From DASSUC01 sp035650075 (GTDB lineage: Bacteria; Actinomycetota; Actinomycetes; Mycobacteriales; Micromonosporaceae), in assembly GCA_035650075.1 (NCBI GenBank), contig DASRII010000428.1, positions 1 to 22,659 of the forward strand: 22,659 nucleotides of DNA, written 5' to 3'. The number at the start of each line of letters is the position of its first letter. Within the stretch, counting starts at the first letter, position 1. The notes below the pieces were generated by a model. That model was given only the letters and a program-made list of their open reading frames with translations, made no database searches and was not told where the DNA came from. Both the position numbers and the translations under genes were made by a program. This document shows, one piece after another, positions 7,450 to 15,052 of this stretch.

Positions 7450-7681
7450 AGACCCGACCGAAGTTGTGCGAGTCCTTCTCGACCCGGTGGTACAGCGCCT
7501 TGACCTCCTTCTGATCGAGGAAGCGCAGCACCCTCTTCTTCAGCTGACCCGAGCCCTTCCCCGGGATGATCTCGACCAGCGTGGCCTTCTTCGCTACCGC
7601 CTCCTGGATGATTCCCTGCAACGCCCGCTCGATGTCCCCGCTGCGGTTGTAGATGTCGTGCAGATCCAGCTTCAGCTTCAT
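7427..7681 (-). CDS. Small Smr-domain protein
   Basis: Stand-alone Smr (small MutS-related) domain of 84 residues. The LDLHDIY motif at residues 5-11 and the GKGSGQLKKRVLRFL motif at about 41-55 are the two hallmarks of the fold, which in other proteins acts as a nicking or RNA-cleaving nuclease or a nucleic-acid-binding module. The ATG overlaps the stop of the polymerase gene upstream (ATGA), so the two are translationally coupled and may share a DNA-repair role. That link is inferred from context. The last codons overlap the convergent membrane-protein gene. Confidence 0.9.
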   Translation of the reverse strand: MKLKLDLHDIYNRSGDIERALQGIIQEAVAKKATLVEIIPGKGSGQLKKRVLRFLDQKEVKALYHRVEKDSHNFGRVFIHFRWK

Positions 7682-9399
7682 CGCCGCTTGGCCTTGACGA
7701 AGGCGCGCAGTTTCGACAGCGGCCAGGCGTTGATGACGTCGTCCTTCGTCAGCCAGCCACGCTGCGCCATCCCGATGCCGTACCGGAGGTGGCCGAGGTG
7801 CACGGTGGAGTGTGCGTCGGTGTCGATGGCGAATCGGACGCCGTACCGCTTCGCGCGCAGGATCAGGTCGTCGTTGACGTCGAGCCGGTCGGGGTGACTG
7901 TTGATTTCCAGAGCGGTACCGGTACGCGCGGCCGCCTCGAAAACGGAGTCCCAGTCCGCCTCCACCGGTGGCCGCCTGTTGATCTGCCGGGTGGTCATGT
8001 GCCCGATCACGTTGACGTACGGATTCTCGCAGGCCCGGACGAGCCGGCGGGTCATCTCCTCGCTCGGCTGGTTGAAGTGGGAGTGCACCGACGCGACGCA
8101 GATGTCGAAGCCGGCCAGGAAGTCCGCGTCCCAGTCCACCCGGCCGTCCGGACCGATGTTCAGCTCGGTACCGTGCAGCAGCGTCATCCGGCCGCTCTCG
8201 CTGGCCAGGGCACGCAGGCGAGCCCGCTGCGCGAGCATCTTCTCGTCCGTCATCCGCTGCATCGGCATGTCCTTGGCATGGTCGGTGACGGCGTAGTAGC
8301 GGTAGCCGCGCCGGCGGGCGGCCGCGACCATATCCTCCAGTGTGGACACTCCGTCGGTCAGGGTGGTGTGCGTGTGCAGATCCCCCCGGATGTCGTCCTC
8401 GGTAACCAGGGTCGGCAAGGTGCCCGCCAACGCCGCCTGGATCTCACCCCGGTCCTCCCGCAGTGTCGGCGGTATCCAGGGCAGGCCGAGCTGGGCGTAC
8501 ACCTCCTCCTCGGTCTCGGACACCACGAGGCTGCCGTCGTCGACGCGGAACAACCCGTACTCGGAAAGCTTCAACCCCTTGCGCACGGCGATCTCGCGCG
8601 TGCGGATGTTGTGTCCCTTGGATCCGGTGAAGTATTGCAATGCCGCGCCCCACGCCTCGACCGGCACGACGCGGAGGTCGACCTGCAGTCCGGTCGTGGT
8701 GCGGATGGAGGTTTTCGTCGGCCCACGCGCGATCACCTCGGCCACGATCGGCAGGTGGGTGAACGCGTCCATCAGCGGGCCGGACTCGGCCGCGGCGGCG
8801 AGGATGTCGACGTCGCCGATCGTCTCGCGCATGCGCCGCAGAGAACCGGCATAGGCACAGGCGCCACCGGAGACCGCCCGCAGCGCGCCGACGATGTCCT
8901 CCGCGACGCTCATCGCCGCGGAAATCAACACCCGTCCACCGCTGCGCCGCATCAGCTCGATGCCGTGCAGGATGTTCTCCGCCGTCTTGGGGCCGAAGCC
9001 ACGCAGCTCCGACAGCAGGTCGTCGGCGATCGCCTCGGCCAGCTCCGCCACCGAGTTGATCCCGAGCGCGTCGTGCAGGGCGATCGCCTTCTTCGGGCCG
9101 AGCCCGGGAATCGCCATCAGCTCGCGGGCTCCGGACGGCACCTTCGCGCGCAGCCGGTCGATGCTGTCGACGCGACCGGTCTCGAGATACTCCACAATCT
9201 TCTCGGCGATCGACCGGCCGACGTTCGGGATCTCCTGCAGACCCGCCACGTCCAGCTTGGAGACGTCGTCGTGGTAACCGGCGACCGAGCGCGCGGCCTT
9301 CTCGTACACCCGCGCCTTGAACGCCTGGCCACCGGTGATCGCGATGAGATCGGCGTACTCCTGGAGCAGCGCTCCGACCACCTCGTTGGGCCGGGCCAT
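7678..9399 (-). CDS. polX: DNA polymerase X family protein with PHP domain
   Basis: Bacterial PolX of 573 residues, a gap-filling repair polymerase fused to a PHP phosphoesterase/nuclease. Order of domains: N-terminal 8-kDa-like region with helix-hairpin-helix motifs (LQEIPNVGRSIAEKI about 54-68, IPGLGPKKA about 97-105, LRGFGPKTAENIL), then the nucleotidyltransferase palm with GSLRRMRETIGDVD (catalytic Asp196 and Asp198) and the third carboxylate near Asp241 (LQVDLRVV). The PHP domain starts at GDLHTHTTLTDG (about 339-350), with further metal ligands in VTDHAKD, SVHSHF and DTDAH. The start has no Shine-Dalgarno but lies 6 bases after TAAACT, suggesting leaderless translation. It lies 9 bases downstream of the redoxin gene and is coupled to the Smr gene. 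Confidence 0.95.
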   Translation of the reverse strand: MARPNEVVGALLQEYADLIAITGGQAFKARVYEKAARSVAGYHDDVSKLDVAGLQEIPNVGRSIAEKIVEYLETGRVDSIDRLRAKVPSGARELMAIPGLGPKKAIALHDALGINSVAELAEAIADDLLSELRGFGPKTAENILHGIELMRRSGGRVLISAAMSVAEDIVGALRAVSGGACAYAGSLRRMRETIGDVDILAAAAESGPLMDAFTHLPIVAEVIARGPTKTSIRTTTGLQVDLRVVPVEAWGAALQYFTGSKGHNIRTREIAVRKGLKLSEYGLFRVDDGSLVVSETEEEVYAQLGLPWIPPTLREDRGEIQAALAGTLPTLVTEDDIRGDLHTHTTLTDGVSTLEDMVAAARRRGYRYYAVTDHAKDMPMQRMTDEKMLAQRARLRALASESGRMTLLHGTELNIGPDGRVDWDADFLAGFDICVASVHSHFNQPSEEMTRRLVRACENPYVNVIGHMTTRQINRRPPVEADWDSVFEAAARTGTALEINSHPDRLDVNDDLILRAKRYGVRFAIDTDAHSTVHLGHLRYGIGMAQRGWLTKDDVINAWPLSKLRAFVKAKRR

Positions 9400-9411
9400 G
9401 GGGTTAGTTTA
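9400..9411 (-). promoter_or_regulatory. Candidate leaderless promoter (-10) of polX
   Basis: Minus-strand TAAACT (9406-9411) is followed by exactly six bases and the ATG, so a transcript would begin at the start codon. The hexamer includes the stop codon of the redoxin gene. No convincing -35 is seen. polX may therefore also be transcribed separately from its upstream neighbour. Confidence 0.4.
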
Positions 9412-9951
9412 CCGCCACTTGATCGAGCACCCGATGCTCGGAATGTGTGGCTCGGGTACCGCCTCGCCGGCGAGCACGTGGTCGATGGCGCCGCGGAGGA
9501 ACTCGCCGGTCAGCGGTTTGCCGTTGCCTGGCGTCGACTCGTCGAACGCGCCGCGGTAGGCGAGCGTGCGTGAGGCGTCGTAGAGGAAGAAGTCCGGCGT
9601 GCAGGCGGCGCTGTACGCGCGGGCGACCTCCTGCGAGTCGTCGACGAGATACGGGAACGTCCATCCGGCGCGCTCGGCCTGCGCCCGCAACTGCTCCGGC
9701 CGATCCTCCGGATACGCGTCGGCGTCGTTGGCGCAGACGCCGACCACGGCCAGGTCGGGGTATTCCGCGAGCAGCTTGCCGAGCTGGGATTCGACGTGCT
9801 TGACGTATGGACAGTGGTTGCAGACGAACGCGACGAGCAGCGCCGGCGCGGCCGCGAAGTCGTCGAGTCGCACCTTCTGCCCGGTCAACGCGGGCAGCGC
9901 GAAGTCGGGAGCCGGCGTGCCGAGAGGCACCATGAACGAGGACACCGCCAT
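9409..9951 (-). CDS. Thioredoxin-fold redoxin (AhpC/TSA-like)
   Basis: Predicted cytoplasmic thiol oxidoreductase of 180 residues. The N-terminal PAPDFALPALTG signature of the redoxin/AhpC-TSA group is followed by the active-site CNHCPY motif (Cys44 and Cys47), an unusual CxxC for thioredoxin folds but typical of this thioredoxin-family clade. A further cysteine is present in ACTPDFFLYD near residue 117. No signal peptide is apparent. The in-frame ATG at 9933 is an alternative; I kept 9951 because TAGGCT lies six bases before it. It follows the binding-lipoprotein gene by 25 bases and precedes polX by 9, all on one strand. Substrate, whether peroxide or a disulfide partner, is unknown. Confidence 0.9.
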   Translation of the reverse strand: MAVSSFMVPLGTPAPDFALPALTGQKVRLDDFAAAPALLVAFVCNHCPYVKHVESQLGKLLAEYPDLAVVGVCANDADAYPEDRPEQLRAQAERAGWTFPYLVDDSQEVARAYSAACTPDFFLYDASRTLAYRGAFDESTPGNGKPLTGEFLRGAIDHVLAGEAVPEPHIPSIGCSIKWR

Positions 9952-9963
9952 GCGGTCAGCCTA
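9952..9963 (-). promoter_or_regulatory. Candidate leaderless promoter (-10) of the redoxin gene
   Basis: Minus-strand TAGGCT (9958-9963), then six bases, then the ATG at 9951. There is no Shine-Dalgarno before this ATG. The same TAnnnT-N6-start arrangement occurs at polX, the esterase and the LacI gene. Confidence 0.4.
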
Positions 9964-9976
9964 CGTCAGGCGCAGC

Positions 9977-11173
9977 TCAGCCGCCGATCGTGGGCAGTTC
10001 CTGGAGCACGACGTTGGTGAGCGTGGGTCCGTCCATCCGGACGTCCCGCAGGTACCACTTCTGTACCGGCGTATGTGTCTTCGGGTTGAAGTGCCACACG
10101 CCGCGCGGGCTGTCGATCTGGCCGACAGCGCCGATGGCCTCGTTGATGCTCTCCGGCGTCGGGTCTTCGCCGGCCGCCGCGATGGCCCGATCGAGCACCG
10201 CCATCGCGTCGTACGTCGACATCGCGAACGTTGTCGGCAGCATGTTGTATGCCGACTGGTACGCCGCGACAAAAGCACGGTTCGTCGGGTTGTCCAGATC
10301 GGCCGCGTAGTTCAGCGAGTTCTTGATGCCGGTGGCCGCCGCGCCTTGCGCGGTAAGCACATTGCCCTCGGTGAGGAAGCCGGCCGCGTACAGGGGCATC
10401 CTGCCGGCGAGACCGTACTGCTTGTACTGCATGACGAAGTCGATCGCCGCCCGACCGGTGTAGGAGCAGTACACCGCGCGGGCGTCGCTGGACTCGATCG
10501 CGTCCAGGTACGGCTGGAAGTTGGTGGTACTCGGGTACGGGGTGAACTTCGCCTTTCCGCCCGGGTTCGCCAGCTTCCCGCCGGCCGCGGCGAAGGCCCG
10601 AACGAACCCGCCGATCTCGTCCCAGCCCCCCGGGTAGTCCGGCCCGATGACGTAGACCGGGCCGCGGGCGGCACGCCGGACGTACGCCCCCATCGCGGCA
10701 CCCGCGTCGGCCGAGACGTACGACGTGTGCCAGACGTACTCCACATCGTCCATTCTGGACGGTCGGCCGTTGGATCCCAGCAACGGAATCTCCGCCTTGC
10801 GCAGGACCTCCGTGATCGCGGTGACGGTGCCGCCGTTGACCACCCCGACGAGCGCGGCCACCCGGTCCTGCTCGACGAGCTTCTCGGCCGGCGGGAGCCC
10901 GACGAGCCCACCGTCGCCCTCGTCCGCCGCGATCAGCTCTATCGGGTGCCCACCGAGCGCGTTGCCGTGCGTCGACAGGTACAGTTCCGCACCCCGCCTC
11001 ATGTCCTCCCCGGTGCTCTTGTAGATGCCGGTCAAGGACACCAGCAGCCCGATCCTGAGCCGGGACGTGGCGGCCTGCGCGTCCGGACGCGCGGCACACG
11101 CCGTAGACATCAATATCGTTGCCAGTAGCCCGGCCGCGAGCGCCACCAATGGTCGACCGCGTCCTGTGGCCAT
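9977..11173 (-). CDS. Orphan branched-chain-amino-acid-type binding lipoprotein
   Basis: Extracytoplasmic ligand-binding protein of 398 residues, family Peripla_BP_6 (LivK/AmiC-like). A signal sequence ends in the lipobox-like LMSTAC, with Cys26 as lipid anchor. The fold then opens with RIGLLVSLTGIYKSTGEDMRRG and shows the family landmarks VAALVGVVNGGTVTAITEVL, PLLGSNG, YVIGPDYPGG and the hinge region STYDAMAVLDRAI. ATG 11173 has a strong AGGAGG before it. The gene lies 33 bases after the GTPase gene and no permease or ATPase gene is nearby, so it is unlikely to be only a transport subunit. Its linkage to the kinase/roadblock/GTPase genes suggests a sensory role. Ligand is unknown; amides, amino acids and short-chain amines bind relatives. 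Confidence 0.92.
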   Translation of the reverse strand: MATGRGRPLVALAAGLLATILMSTACAARPDAQAATSRLRIGLLVSLTGIYKSTGEDMRRGAELYLSTHGNALGGHPIELIAADEGDGGLVGLPPAEKLVEQDRVAALVGVVNGGTVTAITEVLRKAEIPLLGSNGRPSRMDDVEYVWHTSYVSADAGAAMGAYVRRAARGPVYVIGPDYPGGWDEIGGFVRAFAAAGGKLANPGGKAKFTPYPSTTNFQPYLDAIESSDARAVYCSYTGRAAIDFVMQYKQYGLAGRMPLYAAGFLTEGNVLTAQGAAATGIKNSLNYAADLDNPTNRAFVAAYQSAYNMLPTTFAMSTYDAMAVLDRAIAAAGEDPTPESINEAIGAVGQIDSPRGVWHFNPKTHTPVQKWYLRDVRMDGPTLTNVVLQELPTIGG

Positions 11174-11206
11174 CCGCCTCCTCCTGGATCCTCCCCCCAC
11201 CGTTTC

Positions 11207-11806
11207 CTAGCGCGGGCCGCCGCGACGCATGGCCAGCACGTACTCGACGAGCGTGATGAGGACGTGCTGGGTGGATGGGCGGCTGCGCGCGTCGCAGGCG
11301 ACGATCGGGACACCCGCCCCGATCGCCAGTGCCTGGCGAACCTCCAACTCCGGGTACCGTTCGGAGGCGTCGAAGTTGTTGATGGCGACGATGTACGGCA
11401 TCCGGCGCTCCTCGAAGTAGTCGAGGGCGGAGAAGCAGTCGGCGAGCCGGCGGGTGTCCACGAGCACGACCGCGCCGATGGCACCGCGGCACACCTCGTC
11501 CCACATGAACCAGAACCTGGTCTGTCCGGGCGTGCCGAACAGGTACAGGATCAGCCCGCGGTCCAGTGTGAGGCGCCCGAAGTCCATGGCTACCGTCGTG
11601 GTCGTCTTGTCCGGCACGGCCTCGGCGTCGTCCACGCCGATGCTCGCGGCGGTCATCAGGGCCTCGGTGGTCAGCGGCGTGATCTCGGAGATCGACCCGA
11701 CGAGCGTGGTCTTGCCGACCCCGAACCCGCCGGCGATGACGATCTTCGCCGACGTCACGAAGTTCGACGGAGGTACCGGCGACGGCCGCGCCGCGGCGAG
11801 ACTCAT
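11207..11806 (-). CDS. Conservon small GTPase (CvnD-like)
   Basis: Ras-like ATP/GTP-binding protein of 199 residues, acting in actinomycete conservons as a membrane-associated switch. The P-loop is GGFGVGKTT (residues 26-34), the switch II region has LFGTPGQ (89-95) in place of DxxG, and the base-recognition motif is NNFD (143-146) in place of NKxD, followed by ACDAR near 170-174. These replacements are normal for the family. GGAG lies 7-8 bases before ATG 11806. Canonical conservons run kinase, roadblock, DUF742, GTPase; here DUF742 is absent and an 88-base gap holds short repeats. The GTPase is followed by the binding-lipoprotein gene. Confidence 0.95.
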   Translation of the reverse strand: MSLAAARPSPVPPSNFVTSAKIVIAGGFGVGKTTLVGSISEITPLTTEALMTAASIGVDDAEAVPDKTTTTVAMDFGRLTLDRGLILYLFGTPGQTRFWFMWDEVCRGAIGAVVLVDTRRLADCFSALDYFEERRMPYIVAINNFDASERYPELEVRQALAIGAGVPIVACDARSRPSTQHVLITLVEYVLAMRRGGPR

Positions 11807-11816
11807 TGTTGACTCC

Positions 11817-11894
11817 GCTCCGCTGCGCGCCCCATGCGCCGCCTTCCCTCGTCGCTACGCTCCTCAGTCCAGGCGCCGCGGCGCTCCGCTGCGC
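11817..11894. repeat. Intergenic GCGCAGCGGAGC repeats in the conservon gap
   Basis: Two identical 12-mers (GCGCAGCGGAGC on the minus strand) lie at 11817-11828 and 11883-11894. The latter abuts the roadblock stop codon and the former ends just before the GTPase ribosome-binding region. A related degenerate motif (GAGCGTAGCGACGAGG) sits between them at about 11848-11863. The only other exact copy I noticed is inside the LacI coding sequence (3090-3101). Similar GAGC/GCAGCG motifs are common between actinomycete genes; function is unknown. Confidence 0.6.
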
Positions 11895-12296
11895 TCATTG
11901 GTTACCCCGCGCTTCCGGAGTCAGGGCCTCGCCGACGCGGTTGACCAGTACGGTCATTTCGAAGGCGACCTGGGCCAGGTCACAACCTGGCCGCGCCAAG
12001 ACGGCGAGCGACGAACCGTCGCCGATCGTCATGATGAACAGGTGTCCGCCGGTCATCTCCACAGTCTGCTGGAGTACCGGTTCGGTGCCGAAACTGCGGG
12101 CGGCTCCCTGCGCGAGGCTCACCAACCCGGATGTGATGGCGGCGAGGGTGTCGGCCTGCGCCTTCGACATCTGCGGATCCGAGGCGATGACCAGTCCATC
12201 GGCGGAGACGGTCGCCGCGTGAGCGGCCCCCGGGACCCGGTTGACGAAGTCCGCGATCAACCAGTCGTAGTCCGCGATATGGTGCGCCACACTCAT
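11895..12296 (-). CDS. Roadblock/LC7 domain protein (CvnB-like)
   Basis: Roadblock/LC7 protein of 133 residues, the member of conservons thought to bind and regulate the partner GTPase. The family pattern is clear: N-terminal DYDWLIADFVNRVPGAAHAATVSADGLVIASD, then ITSGLVSLAQGAARSFG and GGHLFIMTIGDGSSLAVLA. The ATG overlaps the kinase stop (ATGA), with GGGAG 6-7 bases upstream, so the longer frame to 12536 is rejected as antisense-like coding through the kinase gene. The gene is followed not by DUF742 but by a repeat-containing gap and then the GTPase. Confidence 0.95.
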   Translation of the reverse strand: MSVAHHIADYDWLIADFVNRVPGAAHAATVSADGLVIASDPQMSKAQADTLAAITSGLVSLAQGAARSFGTEPVLQQTVEMTGGHLFIMTIGDGSSLAVLARPGCDLAQVAFEMTVLVNRVGEALTPEARGNQ

Positions 12297-14635
12297 TGCG
12301 GCTCCCTTGTTTGGGCGCGGGCCGTCTCCAGCCCGCGGCGGTAGATCGACATGGCGGCCGCGACCGCGCTCGGGTCCCGCCTGATCGGCGCGTGGTGCGG
12401 CGCGGCCACCGAGCCGGGCACGAGCTGGGCCATCGGCTTGCGCCGGGGCAGACCGCCCTCGGTGGTCCCGGCCGGCGTGGGCGTCGCCGCGGTCGCGGCT
12501 GCGCCCCAGCCCGCGTCGGCCATGCTCCAGTGCCACCCGTCGGTCGCGGTCGCGGCGGCGGCCACCGGCACGGGCACGGTCGCCGGCAGTGGCAGCCGGT
12601 CGTCGGGCCGGTCGAGCAGCCGCGGCACCACGGCCGGCAGGGCCGCACTGGCGCCAATCTTCGCCGGGGCTGGCCCGATGGCCGGCAGTGCGTGCCGGTG
12701 CCGTCCGGTCATCTCCAGTACAGTGCCGGGGAGGGTCACCTCGGCGACAGTGCCGCCACCGCGCCGCTTGTGCAAGTGGACGACCAGACCATGCCAGGCG
12801 GCGATGTGGGCGACCACGACCAGGCCGGTCGCCCGCAGCGCCTCGGGATCCACCGGTGGCGGCGACGCGAGCCGCGCGTTGAGCCTCGCTCGCTGCGCGT
12901 CCGAGAGGCCGACGCCGGCGTCGACGACCTCCACGACGACCCGGTCGGACAGGCGGCGGGCCTCGACGACGACCGGCGAGTTCGGCGGGGAGTACGCGGT
13001 CGCGTTGTCCATCAGCTCGGCCAGCGCATGCACGACGTGGTCGGCCGCGTAGGGGACGACCGCGACGCCCTCGTCGACCACCCCGATGTCGATCCGGACG
13101 TACCGTTCGATCTTGCTGATCGCCGCCCGCAGCACCTCGAGCAGCTCGACCGACCGCGGGTGGCTGCGGGCGAACGGCGTCCCGCTGAGCACCAGCAGGC
13201 TCTCGGTGTACCGGGTCATCCGGGTGGCGAGGTGGTCGACGTCGAACAGCTGCTGCAGCCGGGCGGGGTCCTGTTCGTGCTGCTCGATCGCGTCCAGCCG
13301 GCTGATCAGCAGGTCGATCATCCCTTGCAGCCGCCGCCCCAGGCTGACGAACAGCGCTCCGACGCTCACCCGCAGTTGCGCTTGCGCGGCCGCGACCCGC
13401 ACCGCCTCCCGGTGTACCGCGTTGAAGGCCGCGGCGACCTGGCCGATCTCGTCCGACCCGCGCACCTCCACCGGGTCCTCCGACTGCTCCGCCACCTGCT
13501 CCGGGGTCAGCGTGCCGAGGCTGCGCTCGTCGGTCAGGCGGGCCACTGCCTGCGGCAACCGCTCACGCGACACGACCAATGCGGCCTCGCGCAGATCGAC
13601 CAGGGATCGCGCCATCGACCGGGCCACCCAGAGGGCCAGCATGATCATCAGCACGAGGGCGAGCGCGACACCGCCGGACGCGGACAGCGTCACCCGCATC
13701 TGCCCGTCGCGCTCCGCGGTGACGGCGCCGAGGACCGCGCCGTCGACCCGCGTGAGCACATCGCGGATCAGGTCCATCTGCGCCGTCGTGGCCGTCACCC
13801 AAGCATCGACCTCGAGCAATACGGGGGTACGCGTCAACGACCCTTCCATGGCCTGGACCGCGATCACGGCCGGACCAGTCACCGTACGCTGGAACCAGTC
13901 CCTCCACTCTGGACGGGCGAGCCTCTGGAAGGTCAGCAGCGCATCGTCGTACCCGATGCGGCTGGCCATGATCTCCCCGGCGGCGGCCGGAGTCAGGCCG
14001 TCGCCGACGATCCCCCGCAGGACCGCGGTCTGTTGCTGGCCGATGAACTCGACGGCGGCGGACAGCGCGGCGGCCGCTCGGATCTGGTCGGCGACCACGT
14101 TGGACGCGGCGGTCTGGGCGACCGTCTCCCGGTAGGTCAGCAGGTCGGCGACGAGGATGCGGTACCGCACCAGGGCCGCCGACATGGCGACCCCCGCCGC
14201 CTCGACCTGGGCCCGCAGCGCGTCGACCTGGTCGAGCTGCCGCCCGATCGACAGCAGGACCGGGGCGACGCTGTCCGGCACGGAGATCTCGGCCCGGCGC
14301 TGGCGGTACTCGGCGACCGCCTGATCGGTCTCCTGAGCGCGGCGCACGTACTCCCCGAGCCTGGCCTGTCGTGGTCCCGCCTGTAATGCCTGGGCGGCCG
14401 CGACGCGTTCGAGCTCGAGCGCGTACGCCAGGTCACCGGCCTCCCCGGACAGCATGGTCAGGGCGCGCAGCTGCTGGGCCTGGACCGCCTGGCGGCCGGT
14501 GGACGAGATCGCGTAGCCGGCCAGCACCAGGACCGCGAGTATCGGCAACGCCAGGATCATCGCCAGCTTGGCGGCGATCCGCACGTCGTGCAACGGCCAG
14601 GGCCAGCCCCCACGGCCCCGACCAGCCATACTCAC
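12293..14635 (-). CDS. Conservon sensor histidine kinase with nitrate/nitrite-sensor-like domain (CvnA-like)
   Basis: Membrane sensor of 780 residues. Membrane helix 1 is at about 22-42 and helix 2 at about 320-340. Between them lies an extracellular helical NIT-like domain (for example LLTYRETVAQTAASNVVADQ and FIGQQQTAVLRGIVGDGL). A HAMP-like stretch follows, then a helical region with SLGRRLQGMIDLLISRLD and FDVDHLATRMTRYTESLLVL. The GHKL ATPase domain spans about 530-640 (N-box ELMDNATAYSPP, G1 DAGVGL). The tail from about 645 is rich in Pro and Ala and probably disordered. The phosphorylation histidine is not a standard H-box, as is usual for this group. The start may be GTG 14635 or, two codons on, ATG 14629; GGAGGG precedes both. 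A TAAAGT at 14665-14670 may be its -10. It heads the operon. Confidence 0.95.
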   Translation of the reverse strand: MSMAGRGRGGWPWPLHDVRIAAKLAMILALPILAVLVLAGYAISSTGRQAVQAQQLRALTMLSGEAGDLAYALELERVAAAQALQAGPRQARLGEYVRRAQETDQAVAEYRQRRAEISVPDSVAPVLLSIGRQLDQVDALRAQVEAAGVAMSAALVRYRILVADLLTYRETVAQTAASNVVADQIRAAAALSAAVEFIGQQQTAVLRGIVGDGLTPAAAGEIMASRIGYDDALLTFQRLARPEWRDWFQRTVTGPAVIAVQAMEGSLTRTPVLLEVDAWVTATTAQMDLIRDVLTRVDGAVLGAVTAERDGQMRVTLSASGGVALALVLMIMLALWVARSMARSLVDLREAALVVSRERLPQAVARLTDERSLGTLTPEQVAEQSEDPVEVRGSDEIGQVAAAFNAVHREAVRVAAAQAQLRVSVGALFVSLGRRLQGMIDLLISRLDAIEQHEQDPARLQQLFDVDHLATRMTRYTESLLVLSGTPFARSHPRSVELLEVLRAAISKIERYVRIDIGVVDEGVAVVPYAADHVVHALAELMDNATAYSPPNSPVVVEARRLSDRVVVEVVDAGVGLSDAQRARLNARLASPPPVDPEALRATGLVVVAHIAAWHGLVVHLHKRRGGGTVAEVTLPGTVLEMTGRHRHALPAIGPAPAKIGASAALPAVVPRLLDRPDDRLPLPATVPVPVAAAATATDGWHWSMADAGWGAAATAATPTPAGTTEGGLPRRKPMAQLVPGSVAAPHHAPIRRDPSAVAAAMSIYRRGLETARAQTREPQ

Positions 14636-14697
14636 ACCCCTCCACCCTCCCGGATTTCGGGGTCACTTTACATCGATCTATGAGTATGCGCGTGCCG

Positions 14698-15048
14698 CTA
14701 TAGGTTGTATGCCAATGGATGACGCGGCTCGTAGATCGACAGCTCACCACCGCTCGGCAGGCGGATCGAGGCGAGCACTCCCCAGCCGCGATCGGTCGGC
14801 GGGCTACTGATCTCCACGCCCTGGTCGGCCAGCTCGGCGAGCGTGTTTTCGATGTTGTCGCACATGAGGTAGAACTCGTGGACGGGCGGCCCGTCGGTGG
14901 GATGCATCGCGATCTCGGCGGGCGGCAGCTTGAAGATCAGCCAGCCCTGCCCGGCGTCGACGCCGGGATATCCGAACTTGTCCCGGATGAATGCGCGGTC
15001 TGCCTCCGCGTCACGGCTGTATATGATCACATGTGCACCGTTGATCAT
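14698..15048 (-). CDS. VOC-family (glyoxalase/dioxygenase-like) small protein
   Basis: Single VOC-fold protein of 116 residues. It shows the paired beta-alpha-beta pattern: HVIIYSRDAEADRAFIRDKFGY, then IFKLPPAEIAMHP and later EFYLMCDNIENTLAELADQGVEI and RLPSGGELSIYEPRHP. The conserved His and Glu positions (HVIIYS, MHP, SIYEP) are consistent with a metal site. The start follows the esterase stop by four bases, with GGGATGA as a possible ribosome-binding site, so the two genes form an operon. The substrate is not identifiable; antibiotic-resistance-type or catabolic roles are both known in the family. Confidence 0.88.
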   Translation of the reverse strand: MINGAHVIIYSRDAEADRAFIRDKFGYPGVDAGQGWLIFKLPPAEIAMHPTDGPPVHEFYLMCDNIENTLAELADQGVEISSPPTDRGWGVLASIRLPSGGELSIYEPRHPLAYNL

Positions 15049-15052
15049 TATT

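Noticed and set aside
7789..9573. Plus-strand open frame of nearly 600 codons opposite polX
   Set aside because: Low-complexity translation; PolX motifs on the minus strand are complete.
11817..11894. CRISPR-like repeats in the conservon gap
   Set aside because: Only two exact 12-mers with no regular spacers and no cas genes.
12296..14386. Long plus-strand open frame of almost 700 codons opposite the sensor kinase
   Set aside because: GC-rich third-position shadow: its product is Arg/Gly/His-rich without domains, while the minus strand gives a complete kinase.
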